Origin: Candidatus Peregrinibacteria bacterium CG2_30_44_17
GTDB taxonomy: Bacteria; Patescibacteriota; Gracilibacteria; UBA1369; UBA12470
DNA length: 59,143 bases
NCBI GenBank assembly: GCA_001873565.1
Contig: MNZJ01000039.1
Location: 1-59,143, forward strand
Reading direction: 5' to 3'
The position numbers were made by a program, and so were the translations under genes. Of the stretch, positions 29,174-41,032 are shown piece by piece. The notes below the pieces were generated by a model, which was not told the DNA's origin, ran no database searches, and saw nothing but the letters and a program-made list of their open reading frames with translations. Numbering within the stretch: the first letter of the stretch is position 1; every line of letters begins with the position of its first letter.

Positions 29174-29476
29174 ATGCGAAAAGGTGAAGACAAACATCAT
29201 TGGGAGAAAGAACTTACTGGTTTATGTAAGGCTCTTCTAACAATGAAAACAGTAACGGAATGTAAGCACTTCCTACGTGACATATGTACGATAACGGAAA
29301 TGCGTGCAATCACGGAGAGGTGGCAGGTTGCACAAATGATAGACGAGAAAATTCCATACAGGAAAATTACAGAACAAACAGGAGTCAGTACGGCCACGAT
29401 CACTAGGGTAGGTAGGTGGCTTACGCACGGAGAGAACGGATACAAAACAGCAATAAGAAGACTCAAGAAGGGTTAG
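29174..29476 (+). CDS. TrpR/YerC-family transcriptional regulator (probable start at MRKGEDKHHW)
   Basis: FLRDICTITEMRAITERWQVAQMIDEKIPYRKITEQTGVSTATITRVGRWL is TrpR/YerC-like. Confidence 0.88.
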   Translation: MRKGEDKHHWEKELTGLCKALLTMKTVTECKHFLRDICTITEMRAITERWQVAQMIDEKIPYRKITEQTGVSTATITRVGRWLTHGENGYKTAIRRLKKG

Positions 29477-31512
29477 CGGTCCTTGTAGACTCTAATGACG
29501 TCCTTAATGCTCTTAATAGCACGCACAGCTCTATCGAAATGGTCCAAATCATAGACCTCGATTTTTAGTAGCATCTTTTTTACATGTTTCTTGGGAGTAT
29601 TGGAGACACCTACTTTGTAAATATTCACACCTAATCTGGAGAGTTTCATCGCTATATCGCGCAGCATGCCAACTCGATCATTTGCATCGATAGAAACATT
29701 TACTCTGTAAATTTGCAAAGCCTCGTAAGCGGCCTTCTCGGATAACTCCTCATTGCCAAGTACGATAGACATGGCCCTATCCATGCGATGTCTGGAAAGC
29801 AAGTCCTTGTTGGTAATATTGTCGGTTACAGCAGGTTTTCCAAGGAGTTCTTCGTCTGTATAGAATCCATGTATCATGTTTTTCACGTTGATGGTGCCAT
29901 CACCAACAGAGACAATGAGCCCCTTCATATTTGTAACGTTAAACTTCTCAAATATAGTTTGTAGCACTTCAGAAGTAGGCTTTTTGAGTTTGTCATATCC
30001 GAACATAGCAAGTTCACTATTAATGAGTTGCAGTCCTGCTTTGTAGTTTTTGGTAGATCCCTGACGTTTGAAATACTCTTTGATTTTCGTGCGCGCATGA
30101 CTGGTTTTTACAATGGAAAGCCACTCTCTATCAGGATGCGCTTTGGGGTCGGTTATGATCTTGACTGTATCGCCCGTCTTAAGTTGCGTTGAGAGAGGGA
30201 GGTATTCACCGCTAACGTCGGCGGATACCGCATGATCTCCAACATCTGTATGTATGTGATATGCAAAATCGATAGCGTTGGCGCCAAAAGGCAAGTCTAT
30301 GACATCGCCCTTGGGTGTAAAAGAAAAAATCCTGTCTTGGAATACGTCGAATTTCAAGCTTGCTACGAAATCATAATCACTACTGACCTCTTTCTGAATT
30401 GCAAGAACCTTCTTTGCCCATTCAGCATGCTTACTGAATATTGCTGGCATCGTTTCCTTGTCTTTCGCAGCGCTCCTTGATAAATCATAAAAATAATGAG
30501 CAGCGATTCCATATTCGGATTCAAGATGCATAGTCTCTGTGCGGATTTGGAACTCCGTAATAGTGCCATCGATACCAAAGACGGTAGTGTGTAAACTTTG
30601 GTAGCCATTCACTTTCGGTACCGCGATATAATCCTTGATTCTCTTATGTTTGGGTCGAAATGTTTGATGAATAATTCCAAGGGTTCTATAACAATTATCA
30701 ATATTGGTCACGATAATGCGAAGTGCAATAAGGTCATAAATATCGTGAAAAGTTTTTCCGGTATGCAGCATCTTTTTAAAAATGCTGTATAAGCTTTTTC
30801 TCCTTGCCTGGATTTTCGCTTTGATACGTTTCGATTTCAGAACACTTTGAATTTTTCTCACTGTCGACTTGAGGATATTGTCGTTTTGGAGAGCGCTGGT
30901 CTCAACAAGCTCGCGGGTCTTCTCGTAATCGGTGGGATATATGTATTTAAAACACAAGTCTTCCATTTCGGATTTGATTTCCCATATTCCAAGCAGATTT
31001 GCGATGGGAACATATATTTCAAGCGTCTCTTTTGAGATACGCAGCCTTTTGCCGGGTATACTGACGAACTCAAGAGTTCTCATATTATGCAAGCGGTCTG
31101 CAAGTTTTACCAAGATAATTCTCAGGTCCTCGGCGCTATGTATAAAAAGTCTCTTAAGAGACTCAATCTGTCTTTCCGCCATATTATGCTTGTAGTACAC
31201 CTTTGACAGCTTGGTAACCCCTTGTACAAGATAAGCAACCTTTTTCCCAAAGTGCTTTTCAATATCTTTTATAGTTGCATTTGTATCTTCGGGGACATCG
31301 TGTAGCAAAGCTGTAATCAAAGTATCTTCATCTACTTTGTAATTCAAAAGAATTGCGCAAGTCGACAAAGGATGCATAATGTACGGGCTCCCATCATTTC
31401 GTTTCTGATCTCCATGAGCATCTCGGGCGAATTCATAAGCTTCAAGTAGCCTCTCATCATCAAGATCAGGCATGTACTCTTTCGCAAGTTTTATGACTGT
31501 ACCAATTCTCAT
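29473..31512 (-). CDS. rel: Bifunctional (p)ppGpp synthetase/hydrolase, Rel/SpoT family
   Basis: HD motif LITALLHDVPEDT, NGYQSLHTTVFG, EFQIRTETMHLESEYGIAAHY, TGS and ACT-like regions. Confidence 0.96.
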   Translation of the reverse strand: MRIGTVIKLAKEYMPDLDDERLLEAYEFARDAHGDQKRNDGSPYIMHPLSTCAILLNYKVDEDTLITALLHDVPEDTNATIKDIEKHFGKKVAYLVQGVTKLSKVYYKHNMAERQIESLKRLFIHSAEDLRIILVKLADRLHNMRTLEFVSIPGKRLRISKETLEIYVPIANLLGIWEIKSEMEDLCFKYIYPTDYEKTRELVETSALQNDNILKSTVRKIQSVLKSKRIKAKIQARRKSLYSIFKKMLHTGKTFHDIYDLIALRIIVTNIDNCYRTLGIIHQTFRPKHKRIKDYIAVPKVNGYQSLHTTVFGIDGTITEFQIRTETMHLESEYGIAAHYFYDLSRSAAKDKETMPAIFSKHAEWAKKVLAIQKEVSSDYDFVASLKFDVFQDRIFSFTPKGDVIDLPFGANAIDFAYHIHTDVGDHAVSADVSGEYLPLSTQLKTGDTVKIITDPKAHPDREWLSIVKTSHARTKIKEYFKRQGSTKNYKAGLQLINSELAMFGYDKLKKPTSEVLQTIFEKFNVTNMKGLIVSVGDGTINVKNMIHGFYTDEELLGKPAVTDNITNKDLLSRHRMDRAMSIVLGNEELSEKAAYEALQIYRVNVSIDANDRVGMLRDIAMKLSRLGVNIYKVGVSNTPKKHVKKMLLKIEVYDLDHFDRAVRAIKSIKDVIRVYKDR

Positions 31513-31560
31513 ACATTATCCATATTACGACAAAATTATTATCCCATAAACCTATATACA

Positions 31561-32604
31561 ATGAAAGTTGCTATTGCAATGTCAGGAGGAATTGACTCCT
31601 CTGTTACGGCGGCAATTCTCAAAGAACAAGGGCATGAATGTTTTGGTGTCCATCTTGATCTCGGTAACGCGTGCACGGCAGACAATGTCAGAGATGCAAC
31701 GGCAATATGCGATCAGATCGGGATCAAGCTTCATGTGATTGATTTGGCAGACGCGTTCAAGGGGAAAATTATCAAGTACTATCTGGATGCCTATAAGAGA
31801 GGAGAGACTCCGAATCCGTGTATAATGTGTAACCCGGAAATCAAATTCGGTGAGCTGCTGGAGCAGGTTCTGGAGATGGGAGCCGACTGTATGGCGACAG
31901 GTCACTACGCGAGAGTCACGGAAAATAACGGAGAGTACGAACTGCATAGAGGAGTTGATGACACAAAAGACCAGACATATTTCCTGTATAGGTTGAATCA
32001 GGACCAGCTCTCTCGTGCCATTTTCCCTCTGGGGGGTACCAGGAAAACCGAAACACGCAAAAAGGCCAAGGACCTCGGCTTCACGGCTGTGGTAAACAAG
32101 CAGGAGAGCTCGGGAATGTGTTTCATTCCAGAAAAAACCTATGCTGAATTCTTGAAGAAAAATCTCGCAGACTCATATTTCAAAGAAGGTTTGATTGTTG
32201 ATACGGAAGGGAATAAGCACGGTCGTCACATGGGATTGCCTAACTACACGTGCGGACAGCGGAAAGGAATTAGGGTGGGAGGACTCGCCAAAGCTCATTA
32301 TGTCATCAAAGCGGATCACGAAAAAAACGAACTTGTGATCGGTACGGATGAACAGTTATGGCGAAACGAGATTACAGCGGACAACCTGAGCTTCATCTCG
32401 GGAGAGCTGCCAAAGGAGCCGACGCAATGCTATGCCAGAATCAGACATCTAGGTACGCTCCATCCAGTGATGCTGCACATCACTGGCGAAGATTCGTTAA
32501 CAGCTGTATTTGATAAACCGGTTCGCGCGTTCACAGAAGGGCAGTCGATAGTATTCTACGATAAATCAAAAGTGATTGGCGGAGGCATTATGCGCTTCGG
32601 GTAA
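31561..32604 (+). CDS. mnmA: tRNA-specific 2-thiouridylase
   Basis: VAIAMSGGIDSSVTAAIL, TPNPCIMCNPEIKFG, ATGHYARV, ESSGMCFIPE. Confidence 0.95.
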   Translation: MKVAIAMSGGIDSSVTAAILKEQGHECFGVHLDLGNACTADNVRDATAICDQIGIKLHVIDLADAFKGKIIKYYLDAYKRGETPNPCIMCNPEIKFGELLEQVLEMGADCMATGHYARVTENNGEYELHRGVDDTKDQTYFLYRLNQDQLSRAIFPLGGTRKTETRKKAKDLGFTAVVNKQESSGMCFIPEKTYAEFLKKNLADSYFKEGLIVDTEGNKHGRHMGLPNYTCGQRKGIRVGGLAKAHYVIKADHEKNELVIGTDEQLWRNEITADNLSFISGELPKEPTQCYARIRHLGTLHPVMLHITGEDSLTAVFDKPVRAFTEGQSIVFYDKSKVIGGGIMRFG

Positions 32605-32606
32605 AA

Positions 32607-32629
32607 CTAGGTTGTGTTAACACGCCCTA
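32607..32629. repeat. 23-bp palindromic repeat copy 2
   Basis: ctaggttgtgttaacacgcccta, identical to 5421-5443. Confidence 0.85.
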
Positions 32630-32726
32630 AACAACATACGAAGGATGCGTCAAACACCCTCGATTGAATAACATAGTAAAAACAGGTATAATATACGGAT
32701 AAAACTATGTTTATTAAAGGTAGGAA

Positions 32727-33605
32727 ATGGGCAAGAAGCACACCATTGAGGAGATCGTAAAAAAAGTTGATCGGAAGATCGCTTATAAACGTGAAGCCGA
32801 ATTCTACAGAATAGACTTTCCGCCACCCGGCGAGCCTTTTGACATTAATGCAGCACTGGCCTACGAGATATCGCCTGATACAGCTGTGCAGTTCTCAAAA
32901 AAAGCCGGAGAGTTCATCAAGGTTGTCGCAACGTCTCTTGTACTGTTCATACTTTTCTTTTTTCTGTTCAATGCATCGGCATATTTGCAAATAGCCAAGA
33001 CAAGCATATTGGAGGTTGCGAATATAGCGCAAACGGATTTGTTTGACGGATACATAGTGGACGAGGAAGAGATTGCACAAGATTTGGTAACTCTTAGCAA
33101 AGATCCGGAAGTCCAGAAGACCCAAATCCCTGAGCTTGATATAGCACTAACTCCGCCTGACAACAGAATAATCATACCTAAAATCAACAAAAACATTCCA
33201 ATTGTCGAAGTAGACTCAAGTAGCCTTGCCCAGAACGACTGGACAGCGCTGGATGACGAGATCCTAGATGCGTTAAAAAACGGGGTTGTCAGATATCCTG
33301 GTACGGCATTGCCGGGCGAGGAAGGCAATACATTCATAACAGGACACAGTAGCTATTATTTCTGGGATGATGGTGATTACATAGATGTGTTTGCACTACT
33401 CCCTCAGCTGGAAATAGGAGATCAAATTGTTATGTATTACAACCAAGAGAAATACACATACGAAATCAAAGAGAAAAAGGAAGTGTCTCCGTCGGAAGTG
33501 GATGTTCTTAGGCAGCCAGAAGGTGTGAGCCAGCTTACTCTGATGACATGCACTCCCGTAGGAACTAATATACGCAGACTGATATTGGTCGCAGAGCTTA
33601 TATAA
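32727..33605 (+). CDS. Sortase family transpeptidase
   Basis: N-terminal TM; IIIPKINKNIPIVEV, TFITGHSSYYFWDDGDYIDVF, LTLMTCTPVGTNIRRLIL. Confidence 0.9.
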   Translation: MGKKHTIEEIVKKVDRKIAYKREAEFYRIDFPPPGEPFDINAALAYEISPDTAVQFSKKAGEFIKVVATSLVLFILFFFLFNASAYLQIAKTSILEVANIAQTDLFDGYIVDEEEIAQDLVTLSKDPEVQKTQIPELDIALTPPDNRIIIPKINKNIPIVEVDSSSLAQNDWTALDDEILDALKNGVVRYPGTALPGEEGNTFITGHSSYYFWDDGDYIDVFALLPQLEIGDQIVMYYNQEKYTYEIKEKKEVSPSEVDVLRQPEGVSQLTLMTCTPVGTNIRRLILVAELI

Positions 33606-33621
33606 AAACGTTTCGCGCAGC

Positions 33622-33667
33622 GAAACTCCATTCACTAAATCCTAAGTCCTAAATCCTAAGTCCTACC
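33622..33667. repeat. 46-bp dispersed repeat copy 1
   Basis: gaaactccattcactaaatcctaagtcctaaatcctaagtcctacc; 42/46 identical by hand count to 56691-56736. Confidence 0.8.
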
Positions 33668-33668
33668 A

Positions 33669-34124
33669 CTACACATCATTCAGCTTAGACAAGATATCTT
33701 CCTCAGCTTTAGCTTCCTCGTCATCGGCAGCAGCCTCTTCACGTTGTCTCATTTCGCGAGACTTTTTGGTTTCAAAATCTTTCCACTCAATAAGATGTTT
33801 GTCGTTGATACGCTTAAGTTCTTTCTCGTATTCGGAATCGAGCTTTGTAAGCTGCTCTTTTTCTTTAGTCAGAATCTTCTTGAGTTTGTCGACTTGCTCA
33901 TCTGTCATGATTGGCAAAATCTGGAACCAGTAAATCTTCTCGGCATCGGTCATCGACTCAGTAGCTTTGATTAGCTCAACGAGCTGTGGATACTTAGCCT
34001 TAACTTCATCAGAGATGTTGTACTTGGTATCATCCTGCTGCGTCTGTTGGGCACCACCACTATTGCCGGTTGCGCCGGTGCCGTTAGGGTCTTTGAGATT
34101 GATTGTGCTCTTATCGTCTGCCAT
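33669..34124 (-). CDS. Hypothetical cytoplasmic helical protein, paralogue of the C-terminal domain of 55632-56669
   Basis: SMTDAEKIYWFQILPIMTDEQVDKLKKILTKEKEQLTKLDSEYEKELKRINDKHLIEWKDFE aligns with SLTKDEKKRIVDSIPKLRQEQVDELIKILEEEKDKFIELSPKHAAQLKKLEDEHRQDWQDIE. Confidence 0.75.
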   Translation of the reverse strand: MADDKSTINLKDPNGTGATGNSGGAQQTQQDDTKYNISDEVKAKYPQLVELIKATESMTDAEKIYWFQILPIMTDEQVDKLKKILTKEKEQLTKLDSEYEKELKRINDKHLIEWKDFETKKSREMRQREEAAADDEEAKAEEDILSKLNDV

Positions 34125-34181
34125 TTTTTATTTTAGTTTTACTAAAGGTTATTGTAAGTGAGTTTTGAAAAAAAGCAATTT

Positions 34182-35672
34182 TTAACCTGCGGTTGATTGC
34201 CCGGGATCGGTATATAACTCGGACGCGACAAGCTCTGCTACGGTCTTGCTGTCCCAATCGGAAGTATTTCCTGCGGCAGTTATTACCTCGTTATATACGC
34301 CACGGACAATGTCTAGGTCGTCCATTAGGTCGTTTGGCAAATCTTCTTCTTCTATGACGGAAGGATTGTCGCCCTTCTTGGCAAGTTCTTTGAACTCTCC
34401 GACGGTGAACTCCGAATTGAATATCGCTTTTACAACATTCCTCTTAGGTCCTACTTCTTTGCCATCGATCCTGAGCTCCTTCTCAAGCCAGTAAGTAGCA
34501 CGCAATTTGTATCCTCTCATGTTCTGCCATGTGGTATCGACAGCTTCGTATGTTTTGTGTTTAAACTCGCCATCGGCAAGAAGATCTATGAAATATTCAT
34601 CAGTCTCGGTATCTTGAATCTTTTCAAAAGATTCTGGGTTTGAATCCCTCATGTAAGTCGCGAGCATTTTAAAAAGCCAACCAATGAGAGGTAGTTCGGA
34701 CATATTCATAAGAGTCTGCGATAGGCTGCTTGTTTTTTGTAAATCTTGCGCAAAATATTCCGCCATAGCCCCTGGATCCATCAAGCTTGGTGCATCGGCA
34801 GGTGGTGGCGTAGCAGGTGGGGTTGCCGGAGGATTTGTGGGAGGCTGAGTAGTCGGTTGTGCGGGAGGAGCCTGCATCGATGCTGCGGCATCTATCTCAA
34901 GTTCAGCGACAACTGCGGAAAGCTCATCAAGAAATGCTTTAGGATCATTCAATACCTGAAGAGCGGTCACTTTGTCGGCAGGGGCTTTCTTGCCACTCAG
35001 TTCAGTAACTTTAGCAGTCTTAAAGTCAACAAAGATCTGTTTTAGTTGAGGCTCGATTGAGGTACGTTTAGCCGTCAAGCCGGCGACAATATCATCGGAT
35101 TTATCAAGGACGAATATGACGTCATTCAAATAAGTATCTATGTCGCCTGTTAGAGTGGAAATTTGACTCTGCACGTCCGCAGGCACTTGATCATGGTCAG
35201 ACATCTCTTGATAACTTGCTTTGAGCGCAAGGAGCTTGTCTTTCTCCTTCTGCATTTGGCGCATTTTTACGACTTCCAACTCGTAAACCGCAAGAACGCT
35301 TTTAAATTTCACCATGGCCGCCTCAAGTTTATCAGGGGTGCTGACATCGGAGAAAGCCGTTGCAACATCACCATAATCTGAGACATTTGATAGAGCGGCA
35401 TCTATTGCTTGCGTCAGGAGATCGTCTTCATATGTATGTCCGACCAGAGCACGGAAAGTTGCGCTTGGATACGATTCATTCTGAGCGAAGTAAGCGGAGA
35501 CAGCCTTTATAAAAGGCTCTTTTTGACTCTCATCTATCTTAGCAGTCAAAGCTTCGAGGAACTTGCTCAAAGTTGGCGGCAAATTAGTCGCGACTTCGGT
35601 GGACTCCTGCCCTTGTTCTGGAGCTTCTACAGCTTCGCACGGATTTTGTGTTGGTTGATTGCCTGGAGCCAT
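34182..35672 (-). CDS. Hypothetical helical protein with Pro-rich linker, no signal peptide
   Basis: 496 aa; central APPAQPTTQPPTNPPATPPATPPPADAP linker; in a cluster with an M23 peptidase. Confidence 0.7.
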   Translation of the reverse strand: MAPGNQPTQNPCEAVEAPEQGQESTEVATNLPPTLSKFLEALTAKIDESQKEPFIKAVSAYFAQNESYPSATFRALVGHTYEDDLLTQAIDAALSNVSDYGDVATAFSDVSTPDKLEAAMVKFKSVLAVYELEVVKMRQMQKEKDKLLALKASYQEMSDHDQVPADVQSQISTLTGDIDTYLNDVIFVLDKSDDIVAGLTAKRTSIEPQLKQIFVDFKTAKVTELSGKKAPADKVTALQVLNDPKAFLDELSAVVAELEIDAAASMQAPPAQPTTQPPTNPPATPPATPPPADAPSLMDPGAMAEYFAQDLQKTSSLSQTLMNMSELPLIGWLFKMLATYMRDSNPESFEKIQDTETDEYFIDLLADGEFKHKTYEAVDTTWQNMRGYKLRATYWLEKELRIDGKEVGPKRNVVKAIFNSEFTVGEFKELAKKGDNPSVIEEEDLPNDLMDDLDIVRGVYNEVITAAGNTSDWDSKTVAELVASELYTDPGQSTAG

Positions 35673-35686
35673 ATTAATCTAGGTCT

Positions 35687-36112
35687 TTAAAATACATAAA
35701 CGTCGCCAATTTCTCCTTCGGTCTCCTCTTTTTGTAATCTTAACTTGCGAACCATGTTCTGGAACTGATAACTGTTATTTGTAAAAGCAGACTTGTTGTA
35801 GTTGTAAATTTCACGAACAGTAGAGAGCATATTAAAAGCTTGTTGGTCCACTTTGCCTTTTTTTTCATCATTAAGCCCGTCATAAACCTCCTGATTTAGC
35901 AGGGTTGAAGGCTGGTATAAATTAATCTTGCCTTCATCGACAAGACTGACAAGCATATTTACGAAAGCCTGGTCGTCATCATCCAGCCCTGTCGGATCTT
36001 CGATAGGGTTGTTTACGATTTGCTGAGCTTCATCCGAGATAGCGGCGTTGTCCGTCGCCGGATCATATAACGGATTATATTTTACTGGTTTTTGATTTTT
36101 TTGATCGTCCAT
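35687..36112 (-). CDS. Hypothetical protein
   Basis: 141 aa acidic ORF between cluster genes, tight spacing. Confidence 0.65.
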   Translation of the reverse strand: MDDQKNQKPVKYNPLYDPATDNAAISDEAQQIVNNPIEDPTGLDDDDQAFVNMLVSLVDEGKINLYQPSTLLNQEVYDGLNDEKKGKVDQQAFNMLSTVREIYNYNKSAFTNNSYQFQNMVRKLRLQKEETEGEIGDVYVF

Positions 36113-36123
36113 ATAGTGATAAA

Positions 36124-37704
36124 TTATGAAGTGCTCATTGGATCAATAGCTTGACCATCAATCCTGATTTCAAAGTGCAAATGTGGTCCTGTAGAATGTC
36201 CTGTAGTTCCGATAGCCCCAAGATTCTGATTTTTCTCTACATGTTGGCCTTTGCTCACATTAATACTACTCAAATGAGCATAACGACTTTCTGAGCCATC
36301 CGGATGTTTTACTTTTACAAGATTTCCATATCCACCGGATAACCCTGCGAAGATGACTTCGCCACCTCTCCACGAATTGACGGGAGAACCTATAGGAGCT
36401 GCGATATCAACACCTTGATGTACTCTGTATACATGATCGATAGGATGGAACCTCATACCGAAACCTGAACCTGCGCCACGGTAATTGGACGGTACTATGT
36501 CGTTAACGCTCATGCCTCCACGCATGATTTGATTAATTTGTTCTCGATCGACAGGATGCTTGGCTTCATGTCTCGATGAGACACCTCCCATGTATTGATC
36601 CGCTAATTTTCTGCCGGTAGCGATTTCATCTTTGATATTACTTGGGATACTTTCTCCTCTATACTGGAAATAGCTCCTGTGCAGAGGGTCAAAACGGTCT
36701 GCCGCAGCAGCGCCTGGAGAGTACAATTTTGAGAAATAAGCCAAGAAGGCAGCAGAGTACTTGCCACCTCTAAGGGCTCTGTCACCCGATAGGGCTTTGT
36801 ATGACACTTCGTGTTCTCTTATATTCCTGAGCATCAGCTCAAGTTGTATTCCAAAACCGACAGCACCTTCCTCGGCAATTCCAAAGAATTGTCCGCTATT
36901 ACCATCCTCTAGCTTGAGTAGTGACATCACAAGGTACGGATCGACTCCGTAATTTGCTGATGTCTCAACTATCATCTTGGCTATCACCTGTGGATCGTCA
37001 GAGATGCGTTTGTATTTGTCATTATCGAGCATCGCCATGAACTGCGTGAACCTTGGAGAGTCTTTTGATTTTTCAAATTCGGCTACTGTGTCGGCAGCTT
37101 GTTTTTGCATTCTCTCGAGAGCGGGTGACCCTTCGGCAAACTCGCGTACGATGGAAACTTTGTAACGGGAATGTACTTCTACATAACCTTGGTTGTCGTA
37201 GAAGCTGCCTTGAAGTCCTTGTCTGTGGCCGGTACGACTATGTCCTCCTTTATCAGGTGGATAAGTGACCTCTACGACTCTCACGCCGGGTTTGGATTTA
37301 AGTATCCAGCTAAGGCCGATAAGGCTCTCGGCAGCACCATTACCGCGAAAATTGACCTCGAAGTTCTTTTCATCAATCTGCTCAGTAAAAAGATCTATAA
37401 GGGCTCCGGGGGATTTGCTTTCTATTTCATTCAAAACTTCGACAGGTATAGACGCAGCAACTTCGCGAGCTTTTTCCAGATCGAATTTTCCTTCGATGTC
37501 GAAGAAATTTGCGCTACTCGCAACTTGCTCTTTGACTCTGTCCAGCATGTCGCCGACAGCAGCATTACTGGCGTCTTTTAGGTCTCCATTCGTCTCTTCG
37601 GCACGTTGTCCTTCCGGAGTTGGCGCGCTGTCTTGGACCTCAGGCAACGCTTCCGTATGAGGAATAGGCTGTTTCTCTGATTGTTCATTACCTTCTCCTG
37701 CCAT
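36124..37704 (-). CDS. M23-family peptidase with long N-terminal region, no signal peptide
   Basis: C-terminal GFGMRFHPIDHVYRVHQGVDIAAPIGSPV, YGNLVKVKHPDGSESRYAHLS, TGHSTGPHLHFEIRIDG. Confidence 0.88.
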   Translation of the reverse strand: MAGEGNEQSEKQPIPHTEALPEVQDSAPTPEGQRAEETNGDLKDASNAAVGDMLDRVKEQVASSANFFDIEGKFDLEKAREVAASIPVEVLNEIESKSPGALIDLFTEQIDEKNFEVNFRGNGAAESLIGLSWILKSKPGVRVVEVTYPPDKGGHSRTGHRQGLQGSFYDNQGYVEVHSRYKVSIVREFAEGSPALERMQKQAADTVAEFEKSKDSPRFTQFMAMLDNDKYKRISDDPQVIAKMIVETSANYGVDPYLVMSLLKLEDGNSGQFFGIAEEGAVGFGIQLELMLRNIREHEVSYKALSGDRALRGGKYSAAFLAYFSKLYSPGAAAADRFDPLHRSYFQYRGESIPSNIKDEIATGRKLADQYMGGVSSRHEAKHPVDREQINQIMRGGMSVNDIVPSNYRGAGSGFGMRFHPIDHVYRVHQGVDIAAPIGSPVNSWRGGEVIFAGLSGGYGNLVKVKHPDGSESRYAHLSSINVSKGQHVEKNQNLGAIGTTGHSTGPHLHFEIRIDGQAIDPMSTS

Positions 37705-37757
37705 AAGTTTGTTTTTTGTGTTTTTTTATCTTAATATTGTATCATATTAACAGATAA

Positions 37758-40805
<3,048 letters not shown>

Positions 40806-40917
40806 GACGATATTCTATCTCCTTTGTAGCAATCTTGGAATACAACTCAGCTATATTGAAAGAGCATCAGCAGGCCTGAAAGGCCGATGCCGCGAACGAA
40901 ATACATCTTAATACAAT

Positions 40918-41032
40918 TAGCTTTTATAATGATTAAGGCTATATCTGCAGCGCACATATTTGTCTGAAGCGAACATGTTCGCTGAAGCAAATAAGTAAGC
41001 GAAGCCATAGCCGCGAATCATTATAAAAGCTA
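40918..41032. repeat. About 115-bp imperfect palindrome downstream of dnaX
   Basis: Perfect 17-bp arms tagcttttataatgatt / aatcattataaaagcta with further partially self-complementary interior around gcgaacatgttcgc. Confidence 0.75.
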
